A stretch of DNA of 64,000 nt, taken from NCBI RefSeq assembly GCF_017744655.1, contig NZ_JAGIAW010000006.1:186001-250000 (forward strand), given 5' to 3'. The stretch comes from Devosia sp. (GTDB lineage Bacteria; Pseudomonadota; Alphaproteobacteria; Rhizobiales; Devosiaceae). Below are positions 16,323 through 25,795 of the stretch, one piece after another. The position numbers and the translations under genes are program-made. Below the pieces are notes generated by a model. That model made no database searches and had not been told where the DNA came from. It saw only the letters and a list, made by a program, of their open reading frames with translations. The first letter of the stretch is position 1, and each line of letters begins with the position of its first letter.

Positions 16323-19300
16323 CTAGCTCGCCGTGGCGATCAACGTGGCGTTGCCACCGGCCGCCGTGGTGTCGATGCAGACATGACGTTCATGCTGCAG
16401 GCGGGCGACATCCTCGGTTGACGTCAGCACCGGCAGGATCGGGCCATCGCGGCCGGCGAGGGTCTTGCGGATGGTCGACAGGGTCGCGTCATCGCCGAAC
16501 CAGGCGACTGCATCGAAGGTGGTGGCGACGCCAAGCATGTCCTTGTCGAGCGACGCGACCAGCGGCACGCAGCCGGCCTGGCCGGCCATGACCTTCTGGG
16601 CCGAGATATCGGCTTCGGTCGGGCCGAGGCACAGCAGGGTGCCGCGCGGCGAGACGTGCAGCACATTGCTTTCGCCCGTCGGGCCCGGCAGGGTTTCGGC
16701 CGCAGCCTGCAGGCCGGAGTGGCCCTTGGTGAAGCGCGCGACATAGTGCGGGCCGCCAGCCTTGGGGCCAGTGCCGGAGAGGCCTTCGCCGCCAAAGGGC
16801 TGGGAGCCAACGACGGCGCCGATCTGGTTGCGATTGACGTAGATATTGCCAGCATGGACTGCGGCCGAAACCTTCTTCACCCGGCTCGAAATGCGGGTGT
16901 GCATGCCGAAGGTGAGGCCATAGCCGGAGGCATTGATGGCGTCGATGACGCTATCGAGCTCGTCGGCTTTGAAGGTGGCGACGTGCAGCACCGGTCCGAA
17001 GATCTCTTCCGGAATTTCGCCGATGTCACCAACCTTTACGACGGTCGGCGCAACGAAGGTGCCAGAGGCGGGCGCCTTCATGGCGTGAATCACCTTTTCC
17101 TTGTTAACATCCACATAGGACTGGATTTTCTTGCGCGCGGGTTCGTCGATGATCGGCCCGATGTCGGTGGCGAGATCCCATGGGTTGCCGAGGGTGAGTT
17201 CGTCCATCGCACCCCTAAGCATTTCAATGGTCCGCTCTGCGGCATCTTCCTGCACATAGAGAACGCGCAGCGCCGAGCAGCGCTGGCCGGCCGACTGGAA
17301 GGCCGAGGCGAGGATGTCGCGTACGGCCTGTTCAGGCAGCGCGGTTGAGTCCACGATCATGGCGTTGAGGCCACCGGTTTCGGCGATCAGCGGCGCCTTG
17401 GCGTCGACATGTTCGGCCATGGCGCGGTCGATACGATGAGCGGTCGGCAGCGAGCCGGTGAAGGCGACGCCGGCGATGCGCGCATCCGAGGTCAACGCGG
17501 TGCCGACATCGGGGCCGCCCGGCATGAGCTGGATGGCATCGGTCGGGATACCGGCTTCATGCATCAATTGCACGGCGCGGAAGGCGATGAGGGGGGTCTG
17601 CGGCGCCGGCTTTGCGACCACCGGATTGCCGGCGACAAGCGCGGCGGCGATCTGGCCGGAGAAGATGGCGAGCGGGAAGTTCCAGGGCGAGATGGCGACG
17701 AACGGACCGCGTGCGGCGGCCAGCGGCTTGGTCTCGGCTTCGGCTGCGTAATAGCGCAGGAAGTCGACGGCTTCGCGGACTTCGGCGATAGCGTCTGCCC
17801 ACGACTTGCCGGCTTCGCGAGCCAGCAGCGCGAAGAGTTCGGCGCGGTTGGCTTCGTAGAGATCGGCAGTCTTGCGCAGGAGTTCGGCGCGGGTGCCGAC
17901 GGCGGTCTGCGGCCACTTGCTGGCGACAGCGGCGGAGATGGCCGCGGTGACGCCTGCTGCCGAAGCCGAAACGACCTGACCGACAATGTCGGTGGGGTCG
18001 GCCGGGTTGATGACCGGCGTGGTTTCGCTCGACGCATCTGCGACCGGCAGCGGCGTCGCCAGCCACTGGGTCTTGCAGAAGGTTTCGCGGGCAGATTTGA
18101 CAGCGCCGAAGGCCACCGGATCGGTCAGGTCGAGACCGGCCGAATTGCGGCGCGCGCCAAAGACGGCACCGGGCAGCGGAATGTTCGGGTTGGCAAAGCC
18201 GTCGAGCGCCAGAAGCTTGGCGATCGGATCTTCGGCAACCTTGGCAGCCGGAATGTCCTCGTCGGCGATCTGGTACACGAACGAGCCATTGGCGCCGTTT
18301 TCGAGCAGACGACGGACGAGATAGGCCAGCAGGTCCTTGTGCGGACCGACCGGCGCATAGATGCGCGTGGTGGTGCCATGGTTAGTGCGCAGCACTTCGT
18401 GCAGGCGCTCGCCCATGCCGTGGAGGCGCTGGAACTCATAGGTGTCGTTAAGGCGACCAGCTTCGGCTGCCAGATGCAGCACGGCGGCGGCCGTGTGGGC
18501 ATTGTGCGAGGCGAACTGGGGATAGATGCGCTTCTTGGAGAACAGTTTTCGGGCGGCAGCGATATAGCTGACGTCGGTAATGGCCTTGCGGGTGTAAACC
18601 GGGAACCCCGGCAGACCAAGCACCTGGGCGCGCTTGATTTCGGCGTCCCAATAGGCGCCCTTCACCAGACGCACCATGATCTTGCGATCGTACTTTTCGG
18701 CTGTGGCTTCGAGCCAGTCGATCAACGGCAGCACGCGCTTGCCATAGGCCTGCACGACGACGCCAAAGCCTTCCCAGCCGGCGAGTTCGGGCGTTGCCAG
18801 CACGGCTTCGATGATTTCCATCGAGAGATCGAGGCGGTCTGCCTCTTCGGCGTCGATATTAAAGCCCATATTGGCTTCGCGGGCCGCGATGGCGAGTTTC
18901 CGAGTCGCATCAACGAGTTCGGTGAGAACGCGCTCGCGCTGGGCGAACTCGTAGCGCGGGTGCAGCGCCGAGAGCTTTACGGAAATGCCCGGGTTGTCGC
19001 GCACGGCTGAGGAGGTGCAGTGTGGGGCGAGCGTGGCGATGGCGTCCGAATAGGCCTTGAAATAGCGCTCTGCGTCTTCGGCAGTGCGGGCGGCTTCGCC
19101 CAGCATGTCGTAGGAATAGCGATAGCCCAATGACTCCGGCTTCCTCGCATTGGCGACGGCTTCGTCGATGGTGCGGCCAAAGACGAACTGACTGCCGAGG
19201 AGACGCATGGCCTGACCGACTGCGGTGCGGATGACCGGTTCGCCGAGACGGGCGATGGCGCGGTGCAGCGCGTTCTTGGGGCCGACTTCCGGATCGCCCA

Positions 19301-19694
19301 AAACGTCGGCCGTGAGGTTCAGCGCCCAGGAGGAGAAGTTAACGAGCGTGTTCGACGAGGAGCCGAAATGGCTGGCCCAGTCGGAACCACCGACCTTGTC
19401 GTGGATCAGCGCGTCGACAGTCTCGGCATCCGGCACGCGCAGCAGCGCTTCGGCCAGAGACATCAGCGCCACGCCTTCGTCGGTCGCAAGACCATATTCG
19501 GCGAGGAAGCTTTCCATCAGCCCGAGCTTGTTGCCGGTGCGGACGGCGGTGACCAATTTCTCGGCATGGCCGGAGATGGCTTGGCGCTGGGCGGTATCGA
19601 GGCCGGTGGCTTCGATCAGTTGCGGGACAAGGGTGTTTTCATCCGCATAAATGCGGTTGCGCATGGTGTCGCGGAAGGCGGTCGTGTCGGTCAT
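16323..19694 (-). CDS. putA: Bifunctional proline dehydrogenase / L-glutamate gamma-semialdehyde dehydrogenase
   Basis: 1123 residues. PutA oxidises proline to pyrroline-5-carboxylate (FAD) and on to glutamate (NAD+). The PRODH barrel covers about residues 150-490 (RLVKGAYWDAEIKRAQ near 345, FASHNAHT, YAPVGPHKDLLAYLVRRLLE). The aldehyde dehydrogenase covers about 580-1020 (ISPWNFPLAIFSGQIAAAL, catalytic Glu in AETGGLNAM, catalytic Cys near 806 in SAGQRCSAL). The N-terminus (MTDTTAFRDTMRNRIYADE) has no ribbon-helix-helix domain, so this is not the self-repressing trifunctional form; the divergent Lrp-type gene probably does the regulation. Confidence 0.95.
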   Translation of the reverse strand: MTDTTAFRDTMRNRIYADENTLVPQLIEATGLDTAQRQAISGHAEKLVTAVRTGNKLGLMESFLAEYGLATDEGVALMSLAEALLRVPDAETVDALIHDKVGGSDWASHFGSSSNTLVNFSSWALNLTADVLGDPEVGPKNALHRAIARLGEPVIRTAVGQAMRLLGSQFVFGRTIDEAVANARKPESLGYRYSYDMLGEAARTAEDAERYFKAYSDAIATLAPHCTSSAVRDNPGISVKLSALHPRYEFAQRERVLTELVDATRKLAIAAREANMGFNIDAEEADRLDLSMEIIEAVLATPELAGWEGFGVVVQAYGKRVLPLIDWLEATAEKYDRKIMVRLVKGAYWDAEIKRAQVLGLPGFPVYTRKAITDVSYIAAARKLFSKKRIYPQFASHNAHTAAAVLHLAAEAGRLNDTYEFQRLHGMGERLHEVLRTNHGTTTRIYAPVGPHKDLLAYLVRRLLENGANGSFVYQIADEDIPAAKVAEDPIAKLLALDGFANPNIPLPGAVFGARRNSAGLDLTDPVAFGAVKSARETFCKTQWLATPLPVADASSETTPVINPADPTDIVGQVVSASAAGVTAAISAAVASKWPQTAVGTRAELLRKTADLYEANRAELFALLAREAGKSWADAIAEVREAVDFLRYYAAEAETKPLAAARGPFVAISPWNFPLAIFSGQIAAALVAGNPVVAKPAPQTPLIAFRAVQLMHEAGIPTDAIQLMPGGPDVGTALTSDARIAGVAFTGSLPTAHRIDRAMAEHVDAKAPLIAETGGLNAMIVDSTALPEQAVRDILASAFQSAGQRCSALRVLYVQEDAAERTIEMLRGAMDELTLGNPWDLATDIGPIIDEPARKKIQSYVDVNKEKVIHAMKAPASGTFVAPTVVKVGDIGEIPEEIFGPVLHVATFKADELDSVIDAINASGYGLTFGMHTRISSRVKKVSAAVHAGNIYVNRNQIGAVVGSQPFGGEGLSGTGPKAGGPHYVARFTKGHSGLQAAAETLPGPTGESNVLHVSPRGTLLCLGPTEADISAQKVMAGQAGCVPLVASLDKDMLGVATTFDAVAWFGDDATLSTIRKTLAGRDGPILPVLTSTEDVARLQHERHVCIDTTAAGGNATLIATAS

Positions 19695-19814
19695 GGAAGA
19701 GCACTCAAAAGCGTTGCCTTAAAATGCCAGAAGCCGGGAAGTCGTTTCGCCTATTTGTATGGCCGTCTCGCGACGACAGTGGTAATTTTCGCCCTACAGG
19801 CAGGCGAAGAGACC

Positions 19815-20282
19815 ATGAAAACAGTCATTCTCGAAACTTTAGACCAGATCGACCGGAAGATTCTGGATGAGCTGGCGCGCGATGGTCGTTTGAGCGTCGC
19901 TGAACTGAGCCGCAGGGTCAATCTTTCCAAGACGCCGTGCCAGGCGCGCATCAAGCGGCTGGAGGCTGAAGGCTATATCCTCGGCTATCGCGCCGTCATC
20001 GATCCCAAGCGCCTGGGCCTGCCCCATGTCGCCTTTGTGGAAGTGAAACTTTCCGACACGCGCAAGGCGGCGCTGGCGGCTTTCAACAAGGCGGTGCGGT
20101 CCCTGCCCGAGGTCGAACAGGCGCACATGATCGCCTCGAGCTTCGATTATCTCCTGAAAGTCCGCACCAAGGACATCGCGGCCTACCGCGAGGTGCTAGG
20201 CGAAAAAATCTCGGCCCTGCCTCATGTTGCCCATACCAGCACCCACGTTTCGATGGAGGCCGTTAAGGATGACGCCGAATAG
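19815..20282 (+). CDS. Lrp/AsnC family regulator, probable activator of putA
   Basis: 155 residues from ATG 19815; the longer open frame upstream is antisense to putA and not real. N-terminal HTH (DQIDRKILDELARDGRLSVA, then RVNLSKTPCQARIKRLEAEG) followed by the RAM/AsnC ligand-binding domain (VEVKLSDTRKAALAAFNKAV, YLLKVRTKDIAAYREVLGE). It is divergent from putA across a 120-base gap, the arrangement of PutR, the proline-responsive Lrp-family activator of Agrobacterium and Rhodobacter. Role inferred from position. Confidence 0.9.
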   Translation: MKTVILETLDQIDRKILDELARDGRLSVAELSRRVNLSKTPCQARIKRLEAEGYILGYRAVIDPKRLGLPHVAFVEVKLSDTRKAALAAFNKAVRSLPEVEQAHMIASSFDYLLKVRTKDIAAYREVLGEKISALPHVAHTSTHVSMEAVKDDAE

Positions 20283-20328
20283 GGTAACGATTTCATGCGG
20301 ATTGCGACGGAAAGCCTAGAAATTAGTC

Positions 20329-20357
20329 TTGTGTTAACTCGGGCGCAAAAATAGGCT
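20329..20357 (+). promoter_or_regulatory. Weak candidate promoter for the Pot-type operon
   Basis: TTGTGT and TAGGCT hexamers with 17 bases between them, about 65 bases upstream of the binding-protein start codon. Match to the sigma-70 consensus is modest. Confidence 0.25.
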
Positions 20358-20421
20358 GAATTTTCGAGGGAGCACACTCAAACGCCAGCGGTCCCAAGCC
20401 TGCTGGAACGGGGAACAAGAC

Positions 20422-21459
20422 ATGTCACGTATCGTCGCAACCACTCTCGCGCTTGGCCTTGCAGCCACCGCGGCTTTTGCCACGCCTGCTTTTGCCCAGA
20501 CCAAGACGCTCACCATTTCCTGGTGGGGTTTTAACGGCGAAAAGCTCGAGTCCATCATCCTGGCGCCCTTCCGCGAAAAGTGCGGCTGCGAGATCCAGTT
20601 TGAAACCGGCAACAATGGCGAGCGCCTGAACAAGCTGCAGATCCGCAACGGCGCCGGCGTCGATGTGGCTTACTTCACCGATGCGTTCAGCCAGCAGGGC
20701 ATCGAACTGGGCCTGTTCCAGGAACTCGACCGTTCCAAGCTGCCGAACGTTGAAGGTCTTTATGACCTCGCCAAGGACCCGCAGGGCGGTTACGGCCCGG
20801 CTTACTCCATCGGCCGCGTCGGCATTGTCTATGACAGCGCCAAGGTGACGACCCCGATCACTTCCTGGAACGACCTGTGGCGTGAAGACCTCGCCTCCTC
20901 CCTGTCGCTGCCGGGTATCACCACCACGGCTGGTCCGATGGTCGTGGTCAAGGCCGGCGAACACCAGGGCGTAGACGCCTTCGCTGACGCCGATGGCGCC
21001 TTTGCTGGCGTTGAAGCCCTCAAGCCGAACGTGGTGAAGAACTACAACACCGGCTCGGAGATGATTAACCTCTTCTCGACCGGCGAAGTGACCGCTGCCA
21101 TCGCGCAGGACTTCACCCTGGCGCAGATCCAGGCTGCAGTTCCGACCGTCGTCTGGGCCGACCTCTCGGAAGGTTCGATTGCGACGCTCAACACGGTCAA
21201 TATTCCGAAGGGCGCTGCTGAGCCGGAACTGGCCTATGAGTTCATCAACTTCATCCTGTCCCCGGAAATCCAGCAGCAGCTGGCCGAACAGGGCGTTGAC
21301 GCTCCGGTCAATACCGCCGTCACCCTGACCCCGGAACAGGCCGCGCTCTGGACCTATGGTGCAGACGTGATCGCCGGCCTCCAGAGCATCGACTCGGCCA
21401 AGCTCAATGCCGCCAAGGGCGGCTGGGTTGATCGCTGGAACGAAATCTTCGGCATGTAA
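20422..21459 (+). CDS. Pot-type ABC transporter substrate-binding protein (SBP_bac family 1/8)
   Basis: 345 residues with a cleavable signal peptide ending near AFAQ (residue 30). The mature start TLTISWWGFNGEKLESIILA and features such as YSIGRVGIVYDSAKV and YEFINFILSPEIQQQLAEQG fit the PotD/PotF-like family that binds polyamines, thiamine, iron or other cationic solutes. Because the operon continues with an amidohydrolase and a nucleoside hydrolase, the ligand may be a nucleoside or modified base rather than a polyamine. First gene of the operon. Confidence 0.88.
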   Translation: MSRIVATTLALGLAATAAFATPAFAQTKTLTISWWGFNGEKLESIILAPFREKCGCEIQFETGNNGERLNKLQIRNGAGVDVAYFTDAFSQQGIELGLFQELDRSKLPNVEGLYDLAKDPQGGYGPAYSIGRVGIVYDSAKVTTPITSWNDLWREDLASSLSLPGITTTAGPMVVVKAGEHQGVDAFADADGAFAGVEALKPNVVKNYNTGSEMINLFSTGEVTAAIAQDFTLAQIQAAVPTVVWADLSEGSIATLNTVNIPKGAAEPELAYEFINFILSPEIQQQLAEQGVDAPVNTAVTLTPEQAALWTYGADVIAGLQSIDSAKLNAAKGGWVDRWNEIFGM

Positions 21460-21467
21460 GATGTGTG

Positions 21468-21494
21468 GGTGGGGAAACGCGAGTTTTCCCCACC
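21468..21494 (+). other. Intercistronic stem-loop after the binding-protein gene
   Basis: Perfect 10-base-pair stem GGTGGGGAAA / TTTCCCCACC with a 7-base loop, 8 bases after the binding-protein stop. A stem here can protect the upstream message or attenuate transcription into the permease genes. Confidence 0.6.
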
Positions 21495-21504
21495 TCTACT
21501 TTGA

Positions 21505-21580
21505 GGTCATTCCCGCAGCCCCGGGAATCCCGTATTGCACTGAATGAGATTCCCGTTATCTGCGGGAACAACGCGGTGGT
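21505..21580. repeat. Palindromic repeat, family R1, degenerate copy 4
   Basis: GAGGTCATTCCCGCAGCCCC and GATTCCCGTTATCTGCGGGA keep the outline of family R1 (two arms around a short spacer), but several arm positions are unpaired, including AACAACG in place of AATGACG. An older copy inside the Pot-type operon. Confidence 0.6.
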
Positions 21581-21612
21581 TGAGGGGCTACCAAAGAAAA
21601 AGGCCATAGGCG

Positions 21613-22437
21613 ATGAAACGCTTTGCAGGCTGGACGCTGGCTTCGCCGGCAACCCTGCTGGTGCTGCTGGGACTAGTTGCTCCCGTTGCAGCCACGATCT
21701 ACACGACGTTCGGAACGCCGGGCGGACCATTTGCACCCTATATGGCCTTCTTCGGCAGCGGCTTTCGCCGTACAGTGCTGCTGCGGACCATCAATGTCTC
21801 GCTTGCTGTCACAGCCATCGCGCTATTCGTCGGCTTTATCACCGCCTATGTGGTGTCGCGCGCCCCGGGTTGGCTCAAATCCATCCTGATCATCGCCGCG
21901 GTCTTTCCGCTGCTGACCGGCGTTGTCGTACGCTCGTTCGCCTGGCTGATTATCCTTGGCAAGAACGGCATTCTCAATTCGACCCTGATCAATCTCGGGA
22001 TCATCAGCGAACCGTTCCAGATGCTCTACACGCAGGGCTCTGTCATCGTCGCCATGGTCTATCTCTTCGTGCCGCTGATGGTGCTCACGCTGGTCGGTGT
22101 GCTCGAAGCCATTCCCGATGACCTGATCCAGGCTTCCGCTTCGCTTGGCGCCAATTCGTGGGCGACCTTTACCCAGGTTATCCTGCCGTTGGCCGTGCCC
22201 GGCCTGATCGTCGGCGCCGTGCTTGTCTTTACCGGCAGCTTCACCTCATACGCCACGCCCCAGCTTCTCGGCGGCGAACAGGTGATGATGATGGGCACGC
22301 TGATGTATCAGCAGGCCATGGTCACCTTTGACTGGGTGAGCGCCTCCACCATTGCCACCATCATGGTGGTGATCACCATTGCCATCGTCATGGCGATGAA
22401 TGCCGCGGCGCGCCGCCTCAACCCGATGACCGTCTGA
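21613..22437 (+). CDS. ABC transporter permease, PotB type
   Basis: 274 residues, about six membrane segments (FAGWTLASPATLLVLLGLVA first). The BPD_transp_1 coupling motif is at DLIQASASLGANSWATFTQV, followed by ILPLAVPGLIVGAVLVFTGS, the usual EAA loop of spermidine/putrescine-family permeases. It forms the channel with the next gene, whose ATG overlaps this stop by one base (TGATG). Confidence 0.9.
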   Translation: MKRFAGWTLASPATLLVLLGLVAPVAATIYTTFGTPGGPFAPYMAFFGSGFRRTVLLRTINVSLAVTAIALFVGFITAYVVSRAPGWLKSILIIAAVFPLLTGVVVRSFAWLIILGKNGILNSTLINLGIISEPFQMLYTQGSVIVAMVYLFVPLMVLTLVGVLEAIPDDLIQASASLGANSWATFTQVILPLAVPGLIVGAVLVFTGSFTSYATPQLLGGEQVMMMGTLMYQQAMVTFDWVSASTIATIMVVITIAIVMAMNAAARRLNPMTV

Positions 22438-23225
22438 TGCCGACAAAAATTCATCCAGCCCTGATCGGCTTTACCGCACTGGTCTTCATCTTCCTCGTCG
22501 GGCCGCTCGTCATCGTGCTCGGCTCGGCACTGAGCGACACGACCTATCTCACCTTCCCGCCGCAGGGACTTAGCCTCCGGTGGTTCGAAAACATCTTCGC
22601 CATCGATGCTTTCCGCCGCACCATCCTCACCAGCCTCCAGGTCGCCGTTATCTCGACCTTCGTGGCGCTGCTGATCGGCATTCCCGCGTCGTACGCGATG
22701 AGCCGCTATCGCATCCAGCTTCCGGGCTGGCTGTCGACGCTCTTCGTGCTGCCGGTGCTGGTGCCCGAACTGGTGCTGGGCTTTTCGCTCCTCAAAAACC
22801 TCGCCTTCCAGTTCAATGCGCCGATCTTCCTGTCGCTGATCATCGGCCACACGATCCTGATCCTGCCCTATGTGATCCGGGTTATTTCGGCCTCACTCGC
22901 CTCCTTCGATTTCTCCATCGAGGAAGCGGCGATCAGCCTCGGCTCGCCGCCACTGAAGACCTTCTTCACCGTGCTTTTGCCCAATGTCCGCTCGGGCGTG
23001 ATCGCGGCCTTCATCCTGGCCTTCATCACCTCGGTCAATGACGTGTCGATCTCGATCTTCCTGACGGGACCGGGCATCTCCACGCTTCCCATCCAGCTGC
23101 TCGCCCACATGGAGCAGTTCTTCGATCCCACCGTCGCTTCGGTCTCGGTGCTGCTCATGGTGCTTACGGTGGCCGTCATGGCCATTGTCGAGCGTACCCT
23201 GGGCCTCACCTTCCTTGCCAAATAG
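22437..23225 (+). CDS. ABC transporter permease, PotC type
   Basis: 262 residues with six membrane segments. The EAA loop is FSIEEAAISLGSPPLKTFFT and is followed by VLLPNVRSGVIAAFILAF and DVSISIFLTGPG, typical of PotC. Second half of the membrane channel; the ATPase gene begins 9 bases downstream. Confidence 0.9.
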   Translation: MPTKIHPALIGFTALVFIFLVGPLVIVLGSALSDTTYLTFPPQGLSLRWFENIFAIDAFRRTILTSLQVAVISTFVALLIGIPASYAMSRYRIQLPGWLSTLFVLPVLVPELVLGFSLLKNLAFQFNAPIFLSLIIGHTILILPYVIRVISASLASFDFSIEEAAISLGSPPLKTFFTVLLPNVRSGVIAAFILAFITSVNDVSISIFLTGPGISTLPIQLLAHMEQFFDPTVASVSVLLMVLTVAVMAIVERTLGLTFLAK

Positions 23226-23234
23226 AGGTCAGCC

Positions 23235-24296
23235 GTGACCAAGCCACTTTCCATTCGCAACATCACCGCCCACTACGGCCAGACCAAGGTTCTCGAGGAT
23301 CTGTCGCTCGATATCGCTGAGGGTGAACTCGTTTCCCTCCTCGGCGCTTCCGGCTGCGGCAAGACCACGACCCTGCGCCTCGTCGCCGGCTTCCTGCAGC
23401 CGACCTCGGGCAGCATTACCCTTGGCGGCAAGGACCTGACCAAGCTGCCCGCGCATCAGCGCGATATCGGTCTCGTCTTCCAGAATTACGCACTCTTCCC
23501 GCATCTGAGCGTTGCCGACAATGTCGGCTTCGGCCTCAAGCAGCGCGGCGTTTCGGGCGAAGCCAAGACCAAGCGCGTTGGCGCCATGCTGGAGCGCGTC
23601 GGCCTTGCTCACCTCGCCGACCGCCTGCCCGGCGCCCTTTCCGGTGGCCAGAAGCAGCGCGTGGCGCTTGCCCGCGCCCTCGTCATCGAGCCGCCACTTC
23701 TGATGTTCGATGAGCCCCTGTCGAACCTCGACGCAAAACTGCGCGTCGACATGCGCGTCGAAATCCGCCAGCTCCAGCGCGCCAATGGCACGACCTCGGT
23801 CTATGTGACCCACGATCAGGAAGAAGCCTTCTCGATCTCCGATCGCGTCGCCATCATGCATGCCGGCAAGATCATGCAGCTCGATACGCCGGAAAACCTC
23901 TACCAGCGCCCGGCCAATGCCTTCGTCGCCCGCTTCGTCGGCTTCGAAAACCTCGTGCCGATGAAGGTGGTGGCCCGCGATGGCGCCCAGATCACCGCGG
24001 AAGCTGCGGGTGGCGTGAAGCTGACGCTGAGCCTTGAGCACTTTGGTGCGATCCCGGACAACTTTGTTCTCGCCTGCCGCGCCGATGGCCTTGCCGTAAC
24101 CGACAACATGGCCGCCGAAGGCATCCCGACGACGCTGGGCCTGCGCACCTATCTCGGCCGCGCCTATCAGTACCAGAGCGAAACCGCTGCCGGCATGCTG
24201 GTGGCCAATGGTCTGCTCAGCAAGCCGCTGGAGCCGGGCTCGTCTGCAAAGCTGGTGCCAGTGCCGGATCAGTGCACCATTCTGGCTGTAGAGTAG
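23235..24296 (+). CDS. ABC transporter ATP-binding protein, PotA type
   Basis: 353 residues, GTG start with an AGAGGTCAGCC leader. NBD (about 1-235): Walker A GASGCGKTT, Q-loop GLVFQNYALFPHL, signature LSGGQKQR, Walker B LLMFDEPLSNLD, switch VTHDQEEAF. A C-terminal TOBE_2 domain (about 275-350) completes the PotA/FbpC architecture. It energises the PotB/PotC-like channel. Confidence 0.92.
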   Translation: MTKPLSIRNITAHYGQTKVLEDLSLDIAEGELVSLLGASGCGKTTTLRLVAGFLQPTSGSITLGGKDLTKLPAHQRDIGLVFQNYALFPHLSVADNVGFGLKQRGVSGEAKTKRVGAMLERVGLAHLADRLPGALSGGQKQRVALARALVIEPPLLMFDEPLSNLDAKLRVDMRVEIRQLQRANGTTSVYVTHDQEEAFSISDRVAIMHAGKIMQLDTPENLYQRPANAFVARFVGFENLVPMKVVARDGAQITAEAAGGVKLTLSLEHFGAIPDNFVLACRADGLAVTDNMAAEGIPTTLGLRTYLGRAYQYQSETAAGMLVANGLLSKPLEPGSSAKLVPVPDQCTILAVE

Positions 24297-24310
24297 CCGT
24301 GATCTCCGTG

Positions 24311-24431
24311 GTTCACCCCCTCCCAGCCTCCCCCATCAAGGGGGAGGTGCAGGTCTGTGATTGGGGTGGGATAGTGCCAACAACTCGATATGACACCTCC
24401 CCCTTTATGGGGGAGGCTGGGAGGGGGTGGA
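24311..24431. repeat. Dispersed palindromic repeat, family R2, copy 1
   Basis: Arms CACCCCCTCCCAGCCTCCCC and its complement GGGGAGGCTGGGAGGGGGTG enclose about 75 bases; the inner part also pairs (AAGGGGGAGGTG / CACCTCCCCCTT). It lies between the Pot ATPase and the amidohydrolase gene. A second, chimeric copy is at 37258-37411. Confidence 0.8.
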
Positions 24432-24453
24432 GCCACACGCTCCCAAATAGCCA

Positions 24454-25791
24454 ATGACCACAATCCTCACCAATGCCCTCGTCGTCACCATGGACGATGC
24501 CCTGACCGTTTATGAAAACGGTTGGGTACACGTAGAGGGTACGACGATATCGGCACTCGGCTCCGGCACACCGCCCGATGTGCCGGGTGCGGAAATCATC
24601 GACTGTGGTGGCGATATAGTCATGCCCGGCATGGTCAATGCCCACTGCCACATGGGCATGTCGGTATTCCGCGGCCTGGGCGAAGATGTCGACGATCGGC
24701 TCTACCGCTACATCCTGCCGCTTGAGCGAAAATTCGTGTCGGCGGAGATGGTGCGCGTAGGTTCGGCCATGTCGGCACTGGAGATGATCCAGGGCGGCGT
24801 CACCACCGTCGCCGACATGTATTATTTCGAAACCGAAGTCGGCGACGTCTGCGACAAGGCGGGCCTCCGCGCCATCGTCGGCCAGACGCTGGCCGATTTC
24901 GATCCGCCGGATCACAAGAGTTTTGATGAGGGTTTTGCTCGCGTCGAAGAGCTGGTCGATCGCTATGCGGGCCACCCGCTGGTGACGCCGTCAATCGCCC
25001 CGCACGCCCCCTACTCCACGGGTCGCGAAACCATGGCGCGCATCGCCCAGTGGTCGGCCGATCACCCCGACGTGCCGGTCCAGATACACCTCGCCGAAAG
25101 CACGCTGGAGGTGAAGTGGGCGCTGGATACGCACGGCAAATCTACCGTCGCCGTTACCGCTGAAGCGGGGCTCCTGAAGCCCAATCTCATTTGCGCGCAT
25201 TGCCTGCAGCTCGATGACGCCGACATCCGCATGATGTCCGAGCATCAGGTCTGCGTCGTCACCAATCCGCGCTCCAACGGCAAGGCCGGTCGCGGCATCG
25301 CGCCGGTCGAGAAGATGCGCAATGCGGGCCTGCCCGTGGGCATCGGCAGCGATGGCGCCATGAGCGGCAATACGCTCGATCTCTTTAGCCAGTTCGCGCC
25401 GGTCTCGATGTTCGCCAAGCTCTTCGCCGGCTCGCGAAAACCGCTGCCGGCCGTAGACGTGATCCGCATGGCGACGATCGAAGGCGCGCGGACGCTGAGC
25501 CTGAATTTGAAGACCGGTTCGCTGGAAGCTGGAAAACAGGCGGACCTGATCCGCATCAGCCTCGCCGCTCCGCGCTTCCACCCGATCTACGACCCCTATT
25601 CGGCACTCGTCTTCGCCGCCATGCCGTCCGACGTGACCGACACCATGGTTGCAGGCCGCTGGCTGATGCGCGAGCGCAAGGTGCAAACGCTGGATGTCGG
25701 CAAGACCGTTGCCGATGCCAATCAGATCGCCCGCCAGTTCAAGGCGGAAATGGATCGGATAGATCGCCAGGCCGGCGTTAAGGACAACTAA
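24454..25791 (+). CDS. TRZ/ATZ-family amidohydrolase (nucleobase/nucleoside deaminase-like)
   Basis: 445 residues. Metal ligands of the cytosine/guanine-deaminase branch are visible: HCHMG in MVNAHCHMGMSVFRG (about residues 66-68), HLAES (His and Glu, near 213), AHCLQ (His, near 249) and GSDGAMSG (Asp, near 307). The family includes 8-oxoguanine, MTA/SAH, guanine and s-triazine deaminases; the motif set does not separate these. It follows the Pot-type transporter and precedes a nucleoside hydrolase, so a purine-like substrate is plausible. Cytoplasmic. Confidence 0.88.
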   Translation: MTTILTNALVVTMDDALTVYENGWVHVEGTTISALGSGTPPDVPGAEIIDCGGDIVMPGMVNAHCHMGMSVFRGLGEDVDDRLYRYILPLERKFVSAEMVRVGSAMSALEMIQGGVTTVADMYYFETEVGDVCDKAGLRAIVGQTLADFDPPDHKSFDEGFARVEELVDRYAGHPLVTPSIAPHAPYSTGRETMARIAQWSADHPDVPVQIHLAESTLEVKWALDTHGKSTVAVTAEAGLLKPNLICAHCLQLDDADIRMMSEHQVCVVTNPRSNGKAGRGIAPVEKMRNAGLPVGIGSDGAMSGNTLDLFSQFAPVSMFAKLFAGSRKPLPAVDVIRMATIEGARTLSLNLKTGSLEAGKQADLIRISLAAPRFHPIYDPYSALVFAAMPSDVTDTMVAGRWLMRERKVQTLDVGKTVADANQIARQFKAEMDRIDRQAGVKDN

Positions 25792-25795
25792 GACC

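Noticed and set aside
17409-19010. 533-codon open frame opposite putA
   Set aside because: Antisense shadow in GC-rich codon usage; no ribosome-binding site or recognisable motif, while putA motifs are complete.
16323-19694. Self-repressing trifunctional PutA
   Set aside because: The N-terminus has no ribbon-helix-helix domain, and an Lrp-type regulator is encoded divergently.
20422-24296. Firm assignment of the Pot-type operon as a spermidine/putrescine importer
   Set aside because: The operon continues with a nucleobase-type amidohydrolase and a nucleoside hydrolase, and the family also carries other solutes.
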